In this document: positions 25,624 to 35,084 of the stretch, piece by piece
Position numbering within the stretch: the first letter of the stretch is position 1
Layout of the letters: each line of letters starts with the position of its first letter
DNA from: an uncultured Bacillaceae bacterium
Lineage (GTDB): Bacteria > Bacillota > Bacilli > Bacillales > Caldibacillaceae
Length of the DNA stretch: 64,000 nucleotides
Direction of reading: 5' to 3'
NCBI GenBank assembly: GCA_937934645.1
Contig: CALGYZ010000047.1
Span: 1-64,000 of the forward strand
Program-made: the position numbers and the translations under genes
The notes under the pieces: generated by a model
The model's input: only the letters and a program-made list of their open reading frames with translations
What the model was told of the DNA's origin: nothing
Database searches by the model: none

Positions 25624-26592
25624 ATGGACTTATTCTCAAGCCTGAAAGATAAAATTTCCGGGAAAAACATTAAAATTGTTTTTCCTGAGGGAACGGATGA
25701 GCGGATTTTGCATGCGGCTGTCCGTCTTCATACTGAACAACTAATCCGGCCTGTATTAATAGGCAGGGAGGAAGAAATCAGACAAAAGAGCGAAGAACTC
25801 GGTGTTTCCATTGATGAAATCGAGATTGTGCATCCTGATACATATCCTGAAATGGAAGAGCTTGTGGAAAAATTCGTTGAACGCCGTAAGGGAAAAGCAA
25901 CGGTTGAACAAGCCCGTGAATTGTTAAAAGATGAAAATTACTTCGGGACGATGCTCGTTTACGTGAATGAAGCAGACGGCCTTGTCAGCGGCGCAGCCCA
26001 TTCGACTGCCGATACCGTGCGTCCGGCTTTGCAAATTATAAAAACGAAACCGGGTGTAAACAGAACTTCCGGCGCCTTCATTATGGTCCGCAGCGACGAA
26101 AAATATGTTTTTGCCGATTGTGCCATTAACATTTCTTTGGATGCCCAAGGTTTGGCGGAAGTGGCCGTAGAGAGTGAAAAAACGGCGAGAATGTTTGATA
26201 TTGATCCCAAAATCGCTATGTTAAGCTTCTCAACGAAAGGTTCCGCCAAATCTGAAGAGACGGAAAAAGTAGCGGAGGCTGTTAAACTGGCCAAAGAAAT
26301 GAACCCGGATTTGGTGATAGACGGGGAGTTCCAATTTGACGCGGCTTTCGTCCCGTCCGTAGCGGAGAAAAAAGCACCGGATTCTGTCATTAAAGGAGAT
26401 GCGACGGTATTTATTTTCCCGAGTCTGGAAGCAGGAAATATCGGCTATAAAATTGCCCAGCGGCTCGGAAATTTTGAAGCGGTCGGCCCGATTTTGCAAG
26501 GATTAAATGCTCCCGTAAATGATTTATCCCGCGGTTGTAACGAGGAAGATGTATATAAGCTGGCTATAATTACCGCCGCTCAAAGTTTATAA
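25624..26592 (+). CDS. pta: phosphate acetyltransferase
   Basis: Interconverts acetyl-CoA and acetyl phosphate; with AckA (not in this window) it forms the acetate overflow route. The 322-residue protein is the short Pta form without extra N-terminal domains: IVFPEGTDERILHAAVRLH, the GTMLVYVNEADGLVSGAAHS and TADTVRPALQIIKT signature, and a C-terminal FPSLEAGNIGYKIAQRLG segment. AAGAAGGAGG lies about nine bases before the ATG. It is divergent from hemQ and followed by a terminator and then lipL. Confidence 0.95.
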   Translation: MDLFSSLKDKISGKNIKIVFPEGTDERILHAAVRLHTEQLIRPVLIGREEEIRQKSEELGVSIDEIEIVHPDTYPEMEELVEKFVERRKGKATVEQARELLKDENYFGTMLVYVNEADGLVSGAAHSTADTVRPALQIIKTKPGVNRTSGAFIMVRSDEKYVFADCAINISLDAQGLAEVAVESEKTARMFDIDPKIAMLSFSTKGSAKSEETEKVAEAVKLAKEMNPDLVIDGEFQFDAAFVPSVAEKKAPDSVIKGDATVFIFPSLEAGNIGYKIAQRLGNFEAVGPILQGLNAPVNDLSRGCNEEDVYKLAIITAAQSL

Positions 26593-26627
26593 TGGAACGA
26601 AAAAGCTTTGATAAGGCGAAATAATGG

Positions 26628-26677
26628 AAAAGTTGACTGAACTCTTGCATGATGAAAGGAGTTGAGTCAACTTTTTT
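26628..26677 (+). terminator. terminator after pta
   Basis: Inverted repeat AAGTTGACTGAACTC / GAGTTGAGTCAACTT with one mismatch, then six T, between pta and lipL. Confidence 0.85.
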
Positions 26678-26706
26678 CTATGCAAATGTAAGGAGGCACT
26701 GCTTTT

Positions 26707-27558
26707 ATGGACAGAGAGGCGCTTTCCCTGCTTGAACAAGATGAGTGGCGGATCATCGATCATTCCGGCCTGGGGCCGTTCTTTCATCCGTTGCAATCCT
26801 TTGCGATGGATGACATGCTTTGTGAAATTGTCGGTACGGGAAAGTCTCCGGCGGTTGCCCGCACCTGGGTGCATGATGATTCGGTGATTTTGGGTATCCA
26901 GGATGCCAGGCTGCCATATTTGGAAGACGGTATTAAATTTTTGCATGACCAGGGATACCGGTATATTGTCCGGACATCCGGGGGACTGGCCGTCCTTCTT
27001 GATGACGGGGTTTTAAATATTACACTTGTCTTTCCGGAAACGGAAAAAGGAATTGATATTAACCGGGGTTATGAAGCCATGTACCGGTTCATCCAGATGA
27101 TGTTTGCCGATTTGACAACGGAGATCCGCAAAGGAGAAATCCACGGTTCCTATTGTCCGGGAAGTTATGACTTAAGTATCGGCGGGAAAAAATTTGCCGG
27201 CATTTCCCAGCGGCGTGTGAAAAAAGGGGTTGCCGTGCAAATTTATTTATGTGTAACCGGCAGCGGCGGAGAGCGGGCGGCTTTGATCCGCGAATTTTAT
27301 GACCGATCCGTTAAAGGAACGAAAACAAAATTTGCATATCCTGAAGTTAATCGGGAAGTGATGGCATCGTTAAATGAGCTCCTGGGGGCGGATTTGACGA
27401 TTAATGAATGCATCCGCCGGTTTTTGACCGTCCTGAAGGAATTAAGCAAGGGCAAAATTTATTCCAGTGAGCTGATCGGTCCGGAAGCAGAGCTGTATGA
27501 ACAATATTATCTCCGGGTGCTGGAGCGAAATGAAAAATGGCTGCCGGAAATAGGTTGA
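26707..27558 (+). CDS. lipL: octanoyl-[GcvH]:protein N-octanoyltransferase LipL
   Basis: Moves octanoyl from GcvH to E2 subunits of 2-oxoacid dehydrogenases in lipoate synthesis through an acyl-thioester on a cysteine. The 283-residue protein has the lipoate ligase-like fold and Cys150 in GSYCPGSYDLS, which equals the Cys150 of B. subtilis LipL. RTSGGLAVLLDDGVLN and GGKKFAGISQRRVKKG are the family's substrate-site segments. AAGGAGG lies about ten bases before the ATG. The neighbour order pta-lipL is that of B. subtilis pta-ywfL. Confidence 0.95.
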   Translation: MDREALSLLEQDEWRIIDHSGLGPFFHPLQSFAMDDMLCEIVGTGKSPAVARTWVHDDSVILGIQDARLPYLEDGIKFLHDQGYRYIVRTSGGLAVLLDDGVLNITLVFPETEKGIDINRGYEAMYRFIQMMFADLTTEIRKGEIHGSYCPGSYDLSIGGKKFAGISQRRVKKGVAVQIYLCVTGSGGERAALIREFYDRSVKGTKTKFAYPEVNREVMASLNELLGADLTINECIRRFLTVLKELSKGKIYSSELIGPEAELYEQYYLRVLERNEKWLPEIG

Positions 27559-27562
27559 CGGA

Positions 27563-27594
27563 AAAAGGCTTGCATACGAATATGCAAGCCTTTT
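27563..27594. terminator. bidirectional terminator lipL/rsfA
   Basis: Perfect 14-base stem AAAAGGCTTGCATA / TATGCAAGCCTTTT with a 4-base loop, placed between two convergent genes and suited to both. Confidence 0.9.
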
Positions 27595-27617
27595 GTCCGT
27601 ACATTCGTAAACGATAG

Positions 27618-28310
27618 TTATTCAGCCATTTTTTCAACTTTTTCCAGGTTTCCGTTTTGGTCCATTTTAAAGGTAGTTGAAGGCTTTTCCTCTTCCTCCA
27701 ACAATACAAGTTTTCTTGCTCGGTTCATAATTTTCACCAATGTTTCGTAATCCTCCTGGATGGTTGAGGAATTTTCCTCCAACTCCTTTACTTTTTTTTC
27801 CAGTTTTTCTTTTTCCTGTTTCAAGTCGGCAATTTCCCGCTTCAATCTTTCATTCTCAGTTTTATAAATATTTGCTTGTAGATTTGAATTATTCAAGTTT
27901 TGTAAAAACCGGATCACCTGATCCAGCGTCAAATGATTGCTTTTTTCGGCTTTGAGCGTTTTGGCAGCAAGTACTTCCTGTTCTTCCGGGCTCAAATCAC
28001 TGGACATTTCCAGCTCCTCCATCGTCGGCATCGGAGGCTGGTAAAGAAGTTTTTTCTTACCTCCGTGATCTTTTCCTAACAGTCTTTGTCTCTGCTTCCT
28101 TTGTTTTTTCGCCAGCTCAAGGGCTTTTTCGTATCTGTGGCGGACAACAGCATTCCAGCGGAACCCGCATGCGGCGCTTGTCCGGTTCAATTTATCGCCG
28201 ACTTCCTCAAAGGCGTTTAATTGCGTACTGCCTTCACGGACATGGCGCAACACGGTTTCGGCCAACAGTAAATCGTCTTCTTCTGTCCAAGCATCCTGAC
28301 GTGTTTTCAT
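27618..28310 (-). CDS. rsfA: RsfA-family prespore-specific regulator
   Basis: Fine-tunes sigma-F-dependent transcription in the forespore (known for B. subtilis RsfA, YwfN). The 230-residue protein has an N-terminal Myb/SANT-like helix-turn-helix (about 5-60: DAWTEEDDLLLAETVLRHV then NRTSAACGFRWNAVVRHRY) and a long coiled coil in the C-terminal half (about 135-200). The start at 28310 follows GGGAGTGAGAG; a farther start at 28367 has no clear signal. Convergent with lipL, with a shared terminator. Confidence 0.9.
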   Translation of the reverse strand: MKTRQDAWTEEDDLLLAETVLRHVREGSTQLNAFEEVGDKLNRTSAACGFRWNAVVRHRYEKALELAKKQRKQRQRLLGKDHGGKKKLLYQPPMPTMEELEMSSDLSPEEQEVLAAKTLKAEKSNHLTLDQVIRFLQNLNNSNLQANIYKTENERLKREIADLKQEKEKLEKKVKELEENSSTIQEDYETLVKIMNRARKLVLLEEEEKPSTTFKMDQNGNLEKVEKMAE

Positions 28311-28583
28311 CGCTCTCACTCCCGTCTGCTTTTTTATATTTGACCGCTTTACTAATATAATGGACAATAATTTTATGATTTATACAAAAGGATATGGAAG
28401 GATAATAGTCTTTTAATATTTTTTGGAAATTCAGACGCTGTTGGTGGAATACTTTGGCATCTGTGTAAACAGCTTGCTTAAAAATTTTATTGGTTGTAAA
28501 ATATACCAATGAGAATTTTTATCGATTTCATACATGTCCGCGACAGCGATGATGAAAATACCGATTGAAAGGACTGTACGAAA

Positions 28584-28808
28584 ATGGCAAACGAATTCCG
28601 TGTTTGCGATGATTGTCAGGCAGTGAATTTGAAAACATTAATTCCGAAACTGAAGGAGCTGGATCCGGACGCTGAAATTAAAATCGGATGCCAATCCTAC
28701 TGCGGACCGGGACGGAAAAAGACGTTCACTTTTGTGAATAACCGTCCTGTTGCTGCATTGACGGAAGATGAGTTAATGGAAAAAGTAAAAAAGAGATTAA
28801 AAAAATAA
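28584..28808 (+). CDS. DUF1450 small cysteine-containing protein
   Basis: A 74-residue protein with a CDDCQ motif near the N-terminus and GCQSYCGPGRKKTFTFVNN in the middle. This four-cysteine thioredoxin-like fold is the DUF1450 family (YuzB type in B. subtilis). Function is unknown; the cysteines may bind a metal or Fe-S centre. AAAGGA lies about nine bases before the ATG. It has its own hairpin terminator, then ywfO. Confidence 0.85.
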   Translation: MANEFRVCDDCQAVNLKTLIPKLKELDPDAEIKIGCQSYCGPGRKKTFTFVNNRPVAALTEDELMEKVKKRLKK

Positions 28809-28816
28809 ATGTTTTG

Positions 28817-28852
28817 CACCTCTTAAACCGGAAAAAGAGGTGTATTTTCTTT
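28817..28852 (+). terminator. terminator after DUF1450 gene
   Basis: Perfect 8-base stem CACCTCTT / AAGAGGTG with a 10-base loop, followed by a T-rich stretch. Confidence 0.75.
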
Positions 28853-28944
28853 TTTCCCGTAGCGAACCCTTACGGATATCAGTGGTCAAACAGGGACGGA
28901 AAACGGTATAATGGAAGCATGAACATCAGGAAGAGGGTTTTACC

Positions 28945-30246
28945 ATGAGTTATGGAACTGAAAAATTGGATGAAGAGAAAGTTTTTAAAGACCCTGTTCA
29001 CCGCTATGTCCACGTACGCGACCGCGTCATCTGGGATTTGATCGGAACAAGGGAGTTCCAGCGGTTACGCCGCATCAAACAGCTTGGAACGACTTTTTTG
29101 ACCTTCCACGGCGCGGAACACAGCCGTTTCAGTCATTCCCTCGGTGTCTATGAAATTGTCCGCCGCATCGTTGATGATGTGTTCCGAGGGAGGCCGGAAT
29201 GGGATGAGGACGACCGTCTGTTGTCTTTATGCGCTGCTTTGTTGCACGATTTGGGCCATGGCCCGTTTTCCCACGCTTTTGAAAAGGTTTTTGAATTTGA
29301 CCATGAATATTTTACTCGGGAGATTATTTTGGGTGATACGGAAGTCAATCAGGTACTGTCGAGGGTAGAGCCTGATTTCCCGAAAAAAGTGGCCGAAGTT
29401 ATTGCAAAAACTTCTGGGAAAAAACTCGTAATCAGTTTAATTTCAAGCCAGATCGACGCAGACCGGATGGATTATTTGCTCAGGGACGCTTATTTTACCG
29501 GTGTCAGTTACGGGAATTTTGATATGGAACGGATTTTGCGCGTCATGCGTCCCCATGAAGAGCAAGTCGTATTTAAGAAAAGCGGCATGCATGCGGTAGA
29601 AGATTATATTATGAGCCGGTACCAAATGTACTGGCAAGTTTATTTCCACCCTGTGTCCCGTTCAGCTGAAGTGATTTTGCAAAAAATTTTGCACCGTGCT
29701 AAAAAATTGTATGAAGATGGTTTTCTCTTTAAACATGAGCCGAGGCATTTTATTTCCCTGTTTGAAGGAAATCCCGATCTTCATGCCTATTTGGAGCTTG
29801 ACGAATCGGTCGTTCTATATTATTTCCATGTTTGGAAGGAAGAAGACGACCGGATTTTGAAAGATTTATGCTCCCGCTTTTTAAACAGAAATTTGTTTAA
29901 ATACAATGAGTTTGACCCTGCCACGGAGTATAAAAAATATATTGAACTGGTTCCCCTCTTTAAAGAGGCCGGCATAGACCCGGATTACTATTTAACCATT
30001 GATTCTTCATCCGATCTTCCTTATGATTTTTACCGTCCGGAGGAGGAAGAAGAACGGATTCCCATCCAGCTGTTAATGCCGGACGGGGAATTGCGTGAAT
30101 TATCAAGGGAATCGGAAATTGTTGAAGCAATCAGCGGCAAACGCCGTACCGACCATAAACTCTATTATCCGCTCGATTTCCTGCAGGATGAAACCTCCAA
30201 TAAAAAAGCAAAACAAAAAATAAGGGAAATACTGGAAATAGAGTAA
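28945..30246 (+). CDS. ywfO: HD-domain phosphohydrolase YwfO
   Basis: A 433-residue dNTP triphosphohydrolase-like HD-domain protein (SAMHD1/YwfO type), expected to hydrolyse nucleotides in the cytosol. The metal-binding histidines and aspartates are seen in AEHSRFSHSLGVYE, LLHDLGHGPFSHAFE and SQIDADRMDYLLRDA. RNA/DNA-end-like RLRRIKQLGTTFLTF precedes them. Length fits the family. It is followed by ywgA 42 bases downstream, the same order as in B. subtilis. GGAAGAGGG precedes the ATG. Confidence 0.93.
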   Translation: MSYGTEKLDEEKVFKDPVHRYVHVRDRVIWDLIGTREFQRLRRIKQLGTTFLTFHGAEHSRFSHSLGVYEIVRRIVDDVFRGRPEWDEDDRLLSLCAALLHDLGHGPFSHAFEKVFEFDHEYFTREIILGDTEVNQVLSRVEPDFPKKVAEVIAKTSGKKLVISLISSQIDADRMDYLLRDAYFTGVSYGNFDMERILRVMRPHEEQVVFKKSGMHAVEDYIMSRYQMYWQVYFHPVSRSAEVILQKILHRAKKLYEDGFLFKHEPRHFISLFEGNPDLHAYLELDESVVLYYFHVWKEEDDRILKDLCSRFLNRNLFKYNEFDPATEYKKYIELVPLFKEAGIDPDYYLTIDSSSDLPYDFYRPEEEEERIPIQLLMPDGELRELSRESEIVEAISGKRRTDHKLYYPLDFLQDETSNKKAKQKIREILEIE

Positions 30247-30288
30247 AAATGTAAGCAAGCAGATTAGATTGTTTAGGAGATGAAACAG

Positions 30289-30816
30289 ATGCTAGTGGAA
30301 CATGCCAAGCTTCTTTTCGCAATCCGGGCGGCAAAAGAAGTCACCGGCCGCAAAAAGTTGCAAAAAATGATTTATATTGCCAAAAGGCTTTCCTTTCCTT
30401 ACCGGGAAAAATTCGGATTTCATTTTTACGGGCCTTATTCCGAGGAATTAACCTTGCAAGTGGAAGAATTAGTGAATATGGGATTTTTGGAAGAGGTAAA
30501 AGAGAAAAAAGGCGGTTATTATCAATACCGTTATAAACTGACGGAAAGCGGCGGGGAATTTCTTGAAATGTTCCGCCATGACTTGCCCGATCAGCTGGAA
30601 GACTGCATTATCGATATGAATGAACAAAGTGCGCGCTTTTTGGAGCTTGTGTCAACGATACTCTATTTTGATTCATTACCGAAAGAAGATATCTATGAAA
30701 AAATTTATAGAGTAAAAAGCAAACAGCGTTATACAAAGGAAGAAATCGATGAGGCCTTCCGGTATATCCGGCATCTGCAAAAAAAGAGCAAATCACAGGC
30801 ACCAACGGTCCAATAG
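30289..30816 (+). CDS. ywgA: YwgA family protein
   Basis: A 175-residue soluble protein of the YwgA family, with RKKLQKMIYIAKRLSFPY and FGFHFYGPYSEELTLQVEE near the N-terminus. That segment resembles the PanA/GepA-like antitoxin-type fold region in having KLQK and YGPYS motifs, which is only a similarity in pattern. No function is established. The ATG at 30289 is chosen because AGGAG abuts the earlier ATG at 30280. Second gene after ywfO, with a terminator after it. Confidence 0.82.
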   Translation: MLVEHAKLLFAIRAAKEVTGRKKLQKMIYIAKRLSFPYREKFGFHFYGPYSEELTLQVEELVNMGFLEEVKEKKGGYYQYRYKLTESGGEFLEMFRHDLPDQLEDCIIDMNEQSARFLELVSTILYFDSLPKEDIYEKIYRVKSKQRYTKEEIDEAFRYIRHLQKKSKSQAPTVQ

Positions 30817-30845
30817 CGGGGCTCTCATTCCCCGCTTCTTTTTAT
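30815..30845 (+). terminator. terminator after ywgA
   Basis: Perfect 7-base stem AGCGGGG / CCCCGCT with an 8-base loop and T-run, overlapping the stop codon of ywgA. Confidence 0.85.
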
Positions 30846-30989
30846 GGCAATTTTCCTTGCCTGGGAATAGCCGCAGGGGGTAAACGGATAAAACATTAAC
30901 GGGGAATAATAAAAAGATTAAATATTGTCCAAAATTATTTTTCCCCTGTGTTATGATAAATTTTAACTATTGGCCAAAGGGGTGGATCC

Positions 30990-31658
30990 ATGGAGTCGGT
31001 TTTCAGCTTTTTAGCCTTTCCTTTGCAAGTTCTGCCGTATATTATCATCACATTGATGATCGCTTTTTCCGTACACGAGTTTGCTCATGCATACGTTGCT
31101 TATAAATTCGGCGATCCGACAGCGAAAAATGAAGGAAGATTAACATTAAACCCGAAGGTCCATCTGGATCCGGTCGGCACCATCCTATTGTTGATTGCCG
31201 GATTCGGCTGGGCGCGGCCGGTCCCCGTCAACCGCTTTCACTTTAATAATCCCCGGGTTGCCGGAGTTCTCGTATCACTGGCCGGTCCCTTAAGCAATCT
31301 GCTGCTGGCCTTTTTCGGGGGATTTTTACTTATGATCATTACCGGTCTGGGGATCACGGGAACCGTCGCGGGAAATATGTTGCATGATTTATTTTTTTGG
31401 TTTACATATTTAAATGTCATATTATTTGTGTTTAATTTATTGCCGGTCCCCCCGCTTGACGGATACCGGATTATCCAGGATTTTGTCAGTCCGGATGTAC
31501 GGGCGAAGCTTTCCCGTTATGAAGTGTACGGGGTCATTATATTTTTAATCCTTATTATTGTTGATCCTTTGTACAATGTGACGATCGGGCCCGTTTTACA
31601 TACGTTGATTCCCAATGTTTTTTACGGAATTCTCGGCTTTTTCGGAGCATTTTTGTAA
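30990..31658 (+). CDS. site-2 protease family zinc metalloprotease (YwhC type)
   Basis: A 222-residue intramembrane M50 protease with six helices. The zinc motif is HEFAH (His29, Glu30, His33), and the third-ligand region is LLPVPPLDGYRI near residue 150. The GRLTLNPKVHLDPVGT segment is also typical of the small S2P proteins like B. subtilis YwhC. There is no PDZ domain, so this is the minimal S2P class, whose substrates are largely unknown. AAAGGGGTGG precedes the ATG; ywhD follows 58 bases on. Confidence 0.92.
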   Translation: MESVFSFLAFPLQVLPYIIITLMIAFSVHEFAHAYVAYKFGDPTAKNEGRLTLNPKVHLDPVGTILLLIAGFGWARPVPVNRFHFNNPRVAGVLVSLAGPLSNLLLAFFGGFLLMIITGLGITGTVAGNMLHDLFFWFTYLNVILFVFNLLPVPPLDGYRIIQDFVSPDVRAKLSRYEVYGVIIFLILIIVDPLYNVTIGPVLHTLIPNVFYGILGFFGAFL

Positions 31659-31716
31659 AACAGGTGGACGCTTTATAATAAAATAAAGTCAGGCAACTCA
31701 GGAGGGAGGGATATCA

Positions 31717-32232
31717 TTGTCAGAAAACAAGAAAAAGAAAACGGTCCAGTTTAATATTATAAAAAATGATCCGACAGACGGTCATAAAGGGTTCGGCGCC
31801 GGTGTAATCAATTTGGAAAACGTAACACCCGTATTTATTGATATTGAAGAGAAAGAGGCCTTTATCGATATCGGTGCGATGCACGCCAAAAGCAAAGTGG
31901 AAAGAGGCATAAAATTTGTGCCGAATAAAGAAGAAGTACCCGATGCAAAACCTTATTGGCTCGTCTGGGTAACGATTGAAAGAAATGAGGAAGGTCCGTA
32001 CTACCACGGCGTGACGGCCTGTGAATTGACGGTAAACCGTTCCCTTCGCCGCGGATACAAATCATTGCCCGAGCATGTTAATAAAATGGACAAATCATTG
32101 AAAGGCCATTTTATTGTCGATCATATGGATGCATCATCGAAAAAAGTTTTGGCCGATTTTTTAAAACGTCAGGAAGGCGGCCTTTGGGAGCGTTCAAGTG
32201 ATGAATTAAAACAAGCTTTGCAAAGTGAATAG
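31717..32232 (+). CDS. ywhD: YwhD family protein
   Basis: A 171-residue soluble protein of the YwhD family of Bacilli, with FNIIKNDPTDGHKGFGAG, AFIDIGAMHAKSKVERG and FIVDHMDASSKKVLADF. Function is unknown. It starts at TTG 31717 after AGGAGGGAGGG, one of the strongest ribosome binding sites here. Placed between the S2P gene and pbpG, the same order as in B. subtilis (ywhC-ywhD-pbpG). Confidence 0.9.
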   Translation: MSENKKKKTVQFNIIKNDPTDGHKGFGAGVINLENVTPVFIDIEEKEAFIDIGAMHAKSKVERGIKFVPNKEEVPDAKPYWLVWVTIERNEEGPYYHGVTACELTVNRSLRRGYKSLPEHVNKMDKSLKGHFIVDHMDASSKKVLADFLKRQEGGLWERSSDELKQALQSE

Positions 32233-32244
32233 ACGGTAAAAAAG

Positions 32245-32275
32245 AAGAAAGCGGAGGCAGATTCTCCGCTTTCTT
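32245..32275. terminator. bidirectional terminator ywhD/pbpG
   Basis: Perfect 12-base stem AAGAAAGCGGAG / CTCCGCTTTCTT with a 7-base loop between two convergent genes. Confidence 0.88.
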
Positions 32276-32316
32276 CCGTTTCCAGCCCTTTGGGCGCCCG
32301 GGGGGACAAAAATTTT

Positions 32317-34383
32317 TTACAACAGCCAGTCAAACCATTTTTTATACCAGGGCCGGCTTTTTCCGGACGGGGGTGCCGGATCTGGATCTTTTTCGTTTTT
32401 TGTTTTTTCCGTACAATATTGCACCGGTTCGCTGCCTTTAATAAAATAAGTCAGGCGTTTTTCGGGACAATCCTTTGTGGCAAGAAGACCGCTTTCCGGA
32501 TGAATATATACGCCGGTGACACCGGGGGTCGGACGGAAATTTTTGACTGGCAGTCCTTTTAACGCTTCTTCCATAAAATCAACCCAGATGAATTTGGCGA
32601 ACTGCTGTTCATCAAAACGATTAATCGTTTTTCCTTTATCGTAGCCGATCCACACAGCGGTAACAAGCTGGGGGGAAAACCCGATCATCCAGCTGTCGGT
32701 ATTCGTGGAGCCGGATTTGCCGGCGTAAATCCGGGTGATTTTCGGGACAATACTTTGTCCAGTTACCGTTGCATACCCGTTTAATGCCGGGTCGAAGGTA
32801 CCCGTCATCATATGCGTCATGATAAAAGTAATGTCCGGGTCAAGAACTTGTTCCGTCTCTTTTTGATGGAGAAATATGATGTTACCGTCAGCGTCCTCAA
32901 CTTTTGTGATAAAGACCGGTTCAACGGCTTTTCCGCCGTTGGCAAAATGGCTGTATGCAGTTACCATTTCAATAACCCGGACGTCGGACGTACCGAGGGC
33001 GAGGGACGGCACTTTCTCCAACTTTGAACGAATCCCGAATTTTTTTGCCGTTTCAATCATCTTGTCCATCCCTAAATAAAGATGGGTTTTCACGGCATAA
33101 ATATTGTCGGACAGTGCCAGCGCCTGCACCATGGTGATGTCGTCCCCAGCGTATTTATGGTTAAAGTTATGCGGCGTATACGATTCCCGGCCGTCGTCAA
33201 AAGTAAATGTCGTTGCTTCGCTGCGGAATGTGGAAGCGGGCGTAAAGCCTTCTTCCAGCGCGGCATAATACAAAATCGGTTTGATCGTCGAACCGGGCTG
33301 TCTTTTGGCCTGGACTGCACGGTTAAAACTGGATTCCCCGTAGTCTCGCCCGCCAATTAAAGCGCGGACATAGCCGGTTTCCGGGTCCATCGCAACAAGG
33401 GCTCCCTGGATCATCGATTGTTCCGGAATCACTTTTTCAAATTGCTTCTCGGCAATCTTTTGCATTTTCGTATCCAGGGTTGTGTACACTTTCAGGCCGC
33501 CAAGGGCAATGGTTCTTTCATCCAGGCCGAGCTTTGATTGCAGCTGGCTGCGGACGATATCCTGGAAATACGGGGCCGTATTTTTCCTTTCCATCTGCCC
33601 GGATCCGGCCAGGTGAATTTTTTCCGCCACTGCTTTTTCCGCTTCTTTTTCACGAATATAATGTTGCTTTGCCATTTCAGATAGTATTAATTCCTGGCGC
33701 TCCTTTGCATTTTCAAAGTTCGTGAACGGGGAAAAATGCCCGGGACCCTTCGGAATGCCTGCCAGTAGAGCTGCTTCCGCAAGGGTCAGATCTTTGGCGG
33801 GTTTATTAAAATAATAACGGCTCGCTGCTTCGACGCCGTAAGTGCCGTGACCGAAATAGATTGTATTTAAATAACCTTCTAAAATTTCCTTTTTGGAATA
33901 ATTTGCTTCCAGCCGGATCGTATAAAATGCTTCTTTAATTTTTCTGGACCATGTTTTTTCATGGCTGAGAAAAAGATTGCGGGCATATTGCTGAGAAATA
34001 GTGCTCGCTCCCTGCACTTTAGCCAGAGCCTTTAAATCGGCAATTACGGCACCGGCAATCCGCTTCGGATCAAAACCAATATGGGAAAAAAACCGCTGGT
34101 CCTCAATGGCTAAAGTTGCATGAATCAAGTGGGGTGATATTTCCTCCAGGCTGACCCAGTACCGTTTTTGGCCGTGATCCGATTCGCCGATCACCTTGCC
34201 GTCGCTGGAAAAATAAATCGTGGACTGGGGAACTTCAACAGGGGGCGGACCGGCAATTTTTGCTACGGCATATGTGCCGGTAAGTGCCGCAAAACCGATA
34301 ATAATCAAGCAAGCAATGGAAAATAAAAAAAGATGGACATATTTCAATGTTTTTTTTATATAAGGATTTGCGGGAAGCTCCAA
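32317..34383 (-). CDS. pbpG: class A penicillin-binding protein (PBP2d type)
   Basis: Bifunctional peptidoglycan synthase: GT51 glycosyltransferase plus transpeptidase. The 688-residue protein has a membrane anchor at about 14-40, the GT51 catalytic ATLAIEDQRFFSHIGFD and GASTISQQYARNLF, and the transpeptidase SxxK as GSTIKP, SxN as LSDNIY and KTG-box as KSGSTNTD. B. subtilis PbpG is sporulation-specific and works with PbpF in spore germ cell wall synthesis; position beside ywhD supports the same gene. TTG start after GGGGGG. The C-terminal tail is Pro/Lys-rich and ends in an aromatic cluster. Confidence 0.93.
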   Translation of the reverse strand: MELPANPYIKKTLKYVHLFLFSIACLIIIGFAALTGTYAVAKIAGPPPVEVPQSTIYFSSDGKVIGESDHGQKRYWVSLEEISPHLIHATLAIEDQRFFSHIGFDPKRIAGAVIADLKALAKVQGASTISQQYARNLFLSHEKTWSRKIKEAFYTIRLEANYSKKEILEGYLNTIYFGHGTYGVEAASRYYFNKPAKDLTLAEAALLAGIPKGPGHFSPFTNFENAKERQELILSEMAKQHYIREKEAEKAVAEKIHLAGSGQMERKNTAPYFQDIVRSQLQSKLGLDERTIALGGLKVYTTLDTKMQKIAEKQFEKVIPEQSMIQGALVAMDPETGYVRALIGGRDYGESSFNRAVQAKRQPGSTIKPILYYAALEEGFTPASTFRSEATTFTFDDGRESYTPHNFNHKYAGDDITMVQALALSDNIYAVKTHLYLGMDKMIETAKKFGIRSKLEKVPSLALGTSDVRVIEMVTAYSHFANGGKAVEPVFITKVEDADGNIIFLHQKETEQVLDPDITFIMTHMMTGTFDPALNGYATVTGQSIVPKITRIYAGKSGSTNTDSWMIGFSPQLVTAVWIGYDKGKTINRFDEQQFAKFIWVDFMEEALKGLPVKNFRPTPGVTGVYIHPESGLLATKDCPEKRLTYFIKGSEPVQYCTEKTKNEKDPDPAPPSGKSRPWYKKWFDWLL

Positions 34384-34631
34384 CAGAATCCCCCCTAAGT
34401 TTATGGAAAGACATTACAAGTAATTGCTTTTGTGGTAAAATTTAGATAAAGATGTATGAAAACATTTCCAATTATCATTATGGAAAAAGCAGAGCCGGTT
34501 TATACATGTAATCCATCCGGTGCACCCTTGCCCCATTGAAAACCGTGTTAAAACTGGTTAAAATGGTGTAGTTAAATCATGCTGAAGAAAAATACAGTGA
34601 AAAGGCAAATTTTGTATAAGGATGTGAGAGC

Positions 34632-35084
34632 GTGCAGTCATCCGGAACACCTGTAAAAATTTTAGTGAAAACGGAAGTAAATCGTGACGGAAAAGAAGAA
34701 ATATTTGAATTGACCGTTTTCGGCAAGTATTATAGGAAAAATAACACCACCTATTTTATTTATGATGAAGTTATGGAGCATGGAAACGTCCACACAGTTG
34801 TGAAAATGACGGAATCAGAGGAACCCAGGGTGCAAATTTCCCGTAAAGGGGCAGTGAACATGCGGCTTTTCTTTCAGGAAAATAAAGTGATGACTGGCAC
34901 GTATAAAACAAATATCGCAAATTTTAAAGCGGAAACGGGTACAGAAAAGATCCATTTCGAGTGGGATGACGAAAGAAAAGAAGGAATAATGATGATCAAG
35001 TATCATTTTTTCATGCAGGATGTGGAAGTGGGAACTTACAAACTGGAATTTACATTTAAGGAGGATCAAGTATGTGTGTCGTAG
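34632..35084 (+). CDS. ywiB: DUF1934 beta-barrel protein YwiB
   Basis: A 150-residue protein of the DUF1934 family with a lipocalin-like all-beta pattern, including NNTTYFIYDEVMEHG and MRLFFQENKVMTGTYKTN. It is encoded directly before argS in B. subtilis and here overlaps argS by 13 bases, so the two are translationally coupled. Function unknown. The start is GTG 34632, with GGATGTGAGAG upstream as a moderate ribosome binding site. Confidence 0.88.
   Translation: MQSSGTPVKILVKTEVNRDGKEEIFELTVFGKYYRKNNTTYFIYDEVMEHGNVHTVVKMTESEEPRVQISRKGAVNMRLFFQENKVMTGTYKTNIANFKAETGTEKIHFEWDDERKEGIMMIKYHFFMQDVEVGTYKLEFTFKEDQVCVS

Noticed and set aside
30289..30816. YwgA as an antitoxin of a toxin-antitoxin pair
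   Set aside because: Some motif likeness to a Panacea-type fold, but no toxin-like partner gene lies beside it and the ywfO-ywgA order is a conserved housekeeping one.
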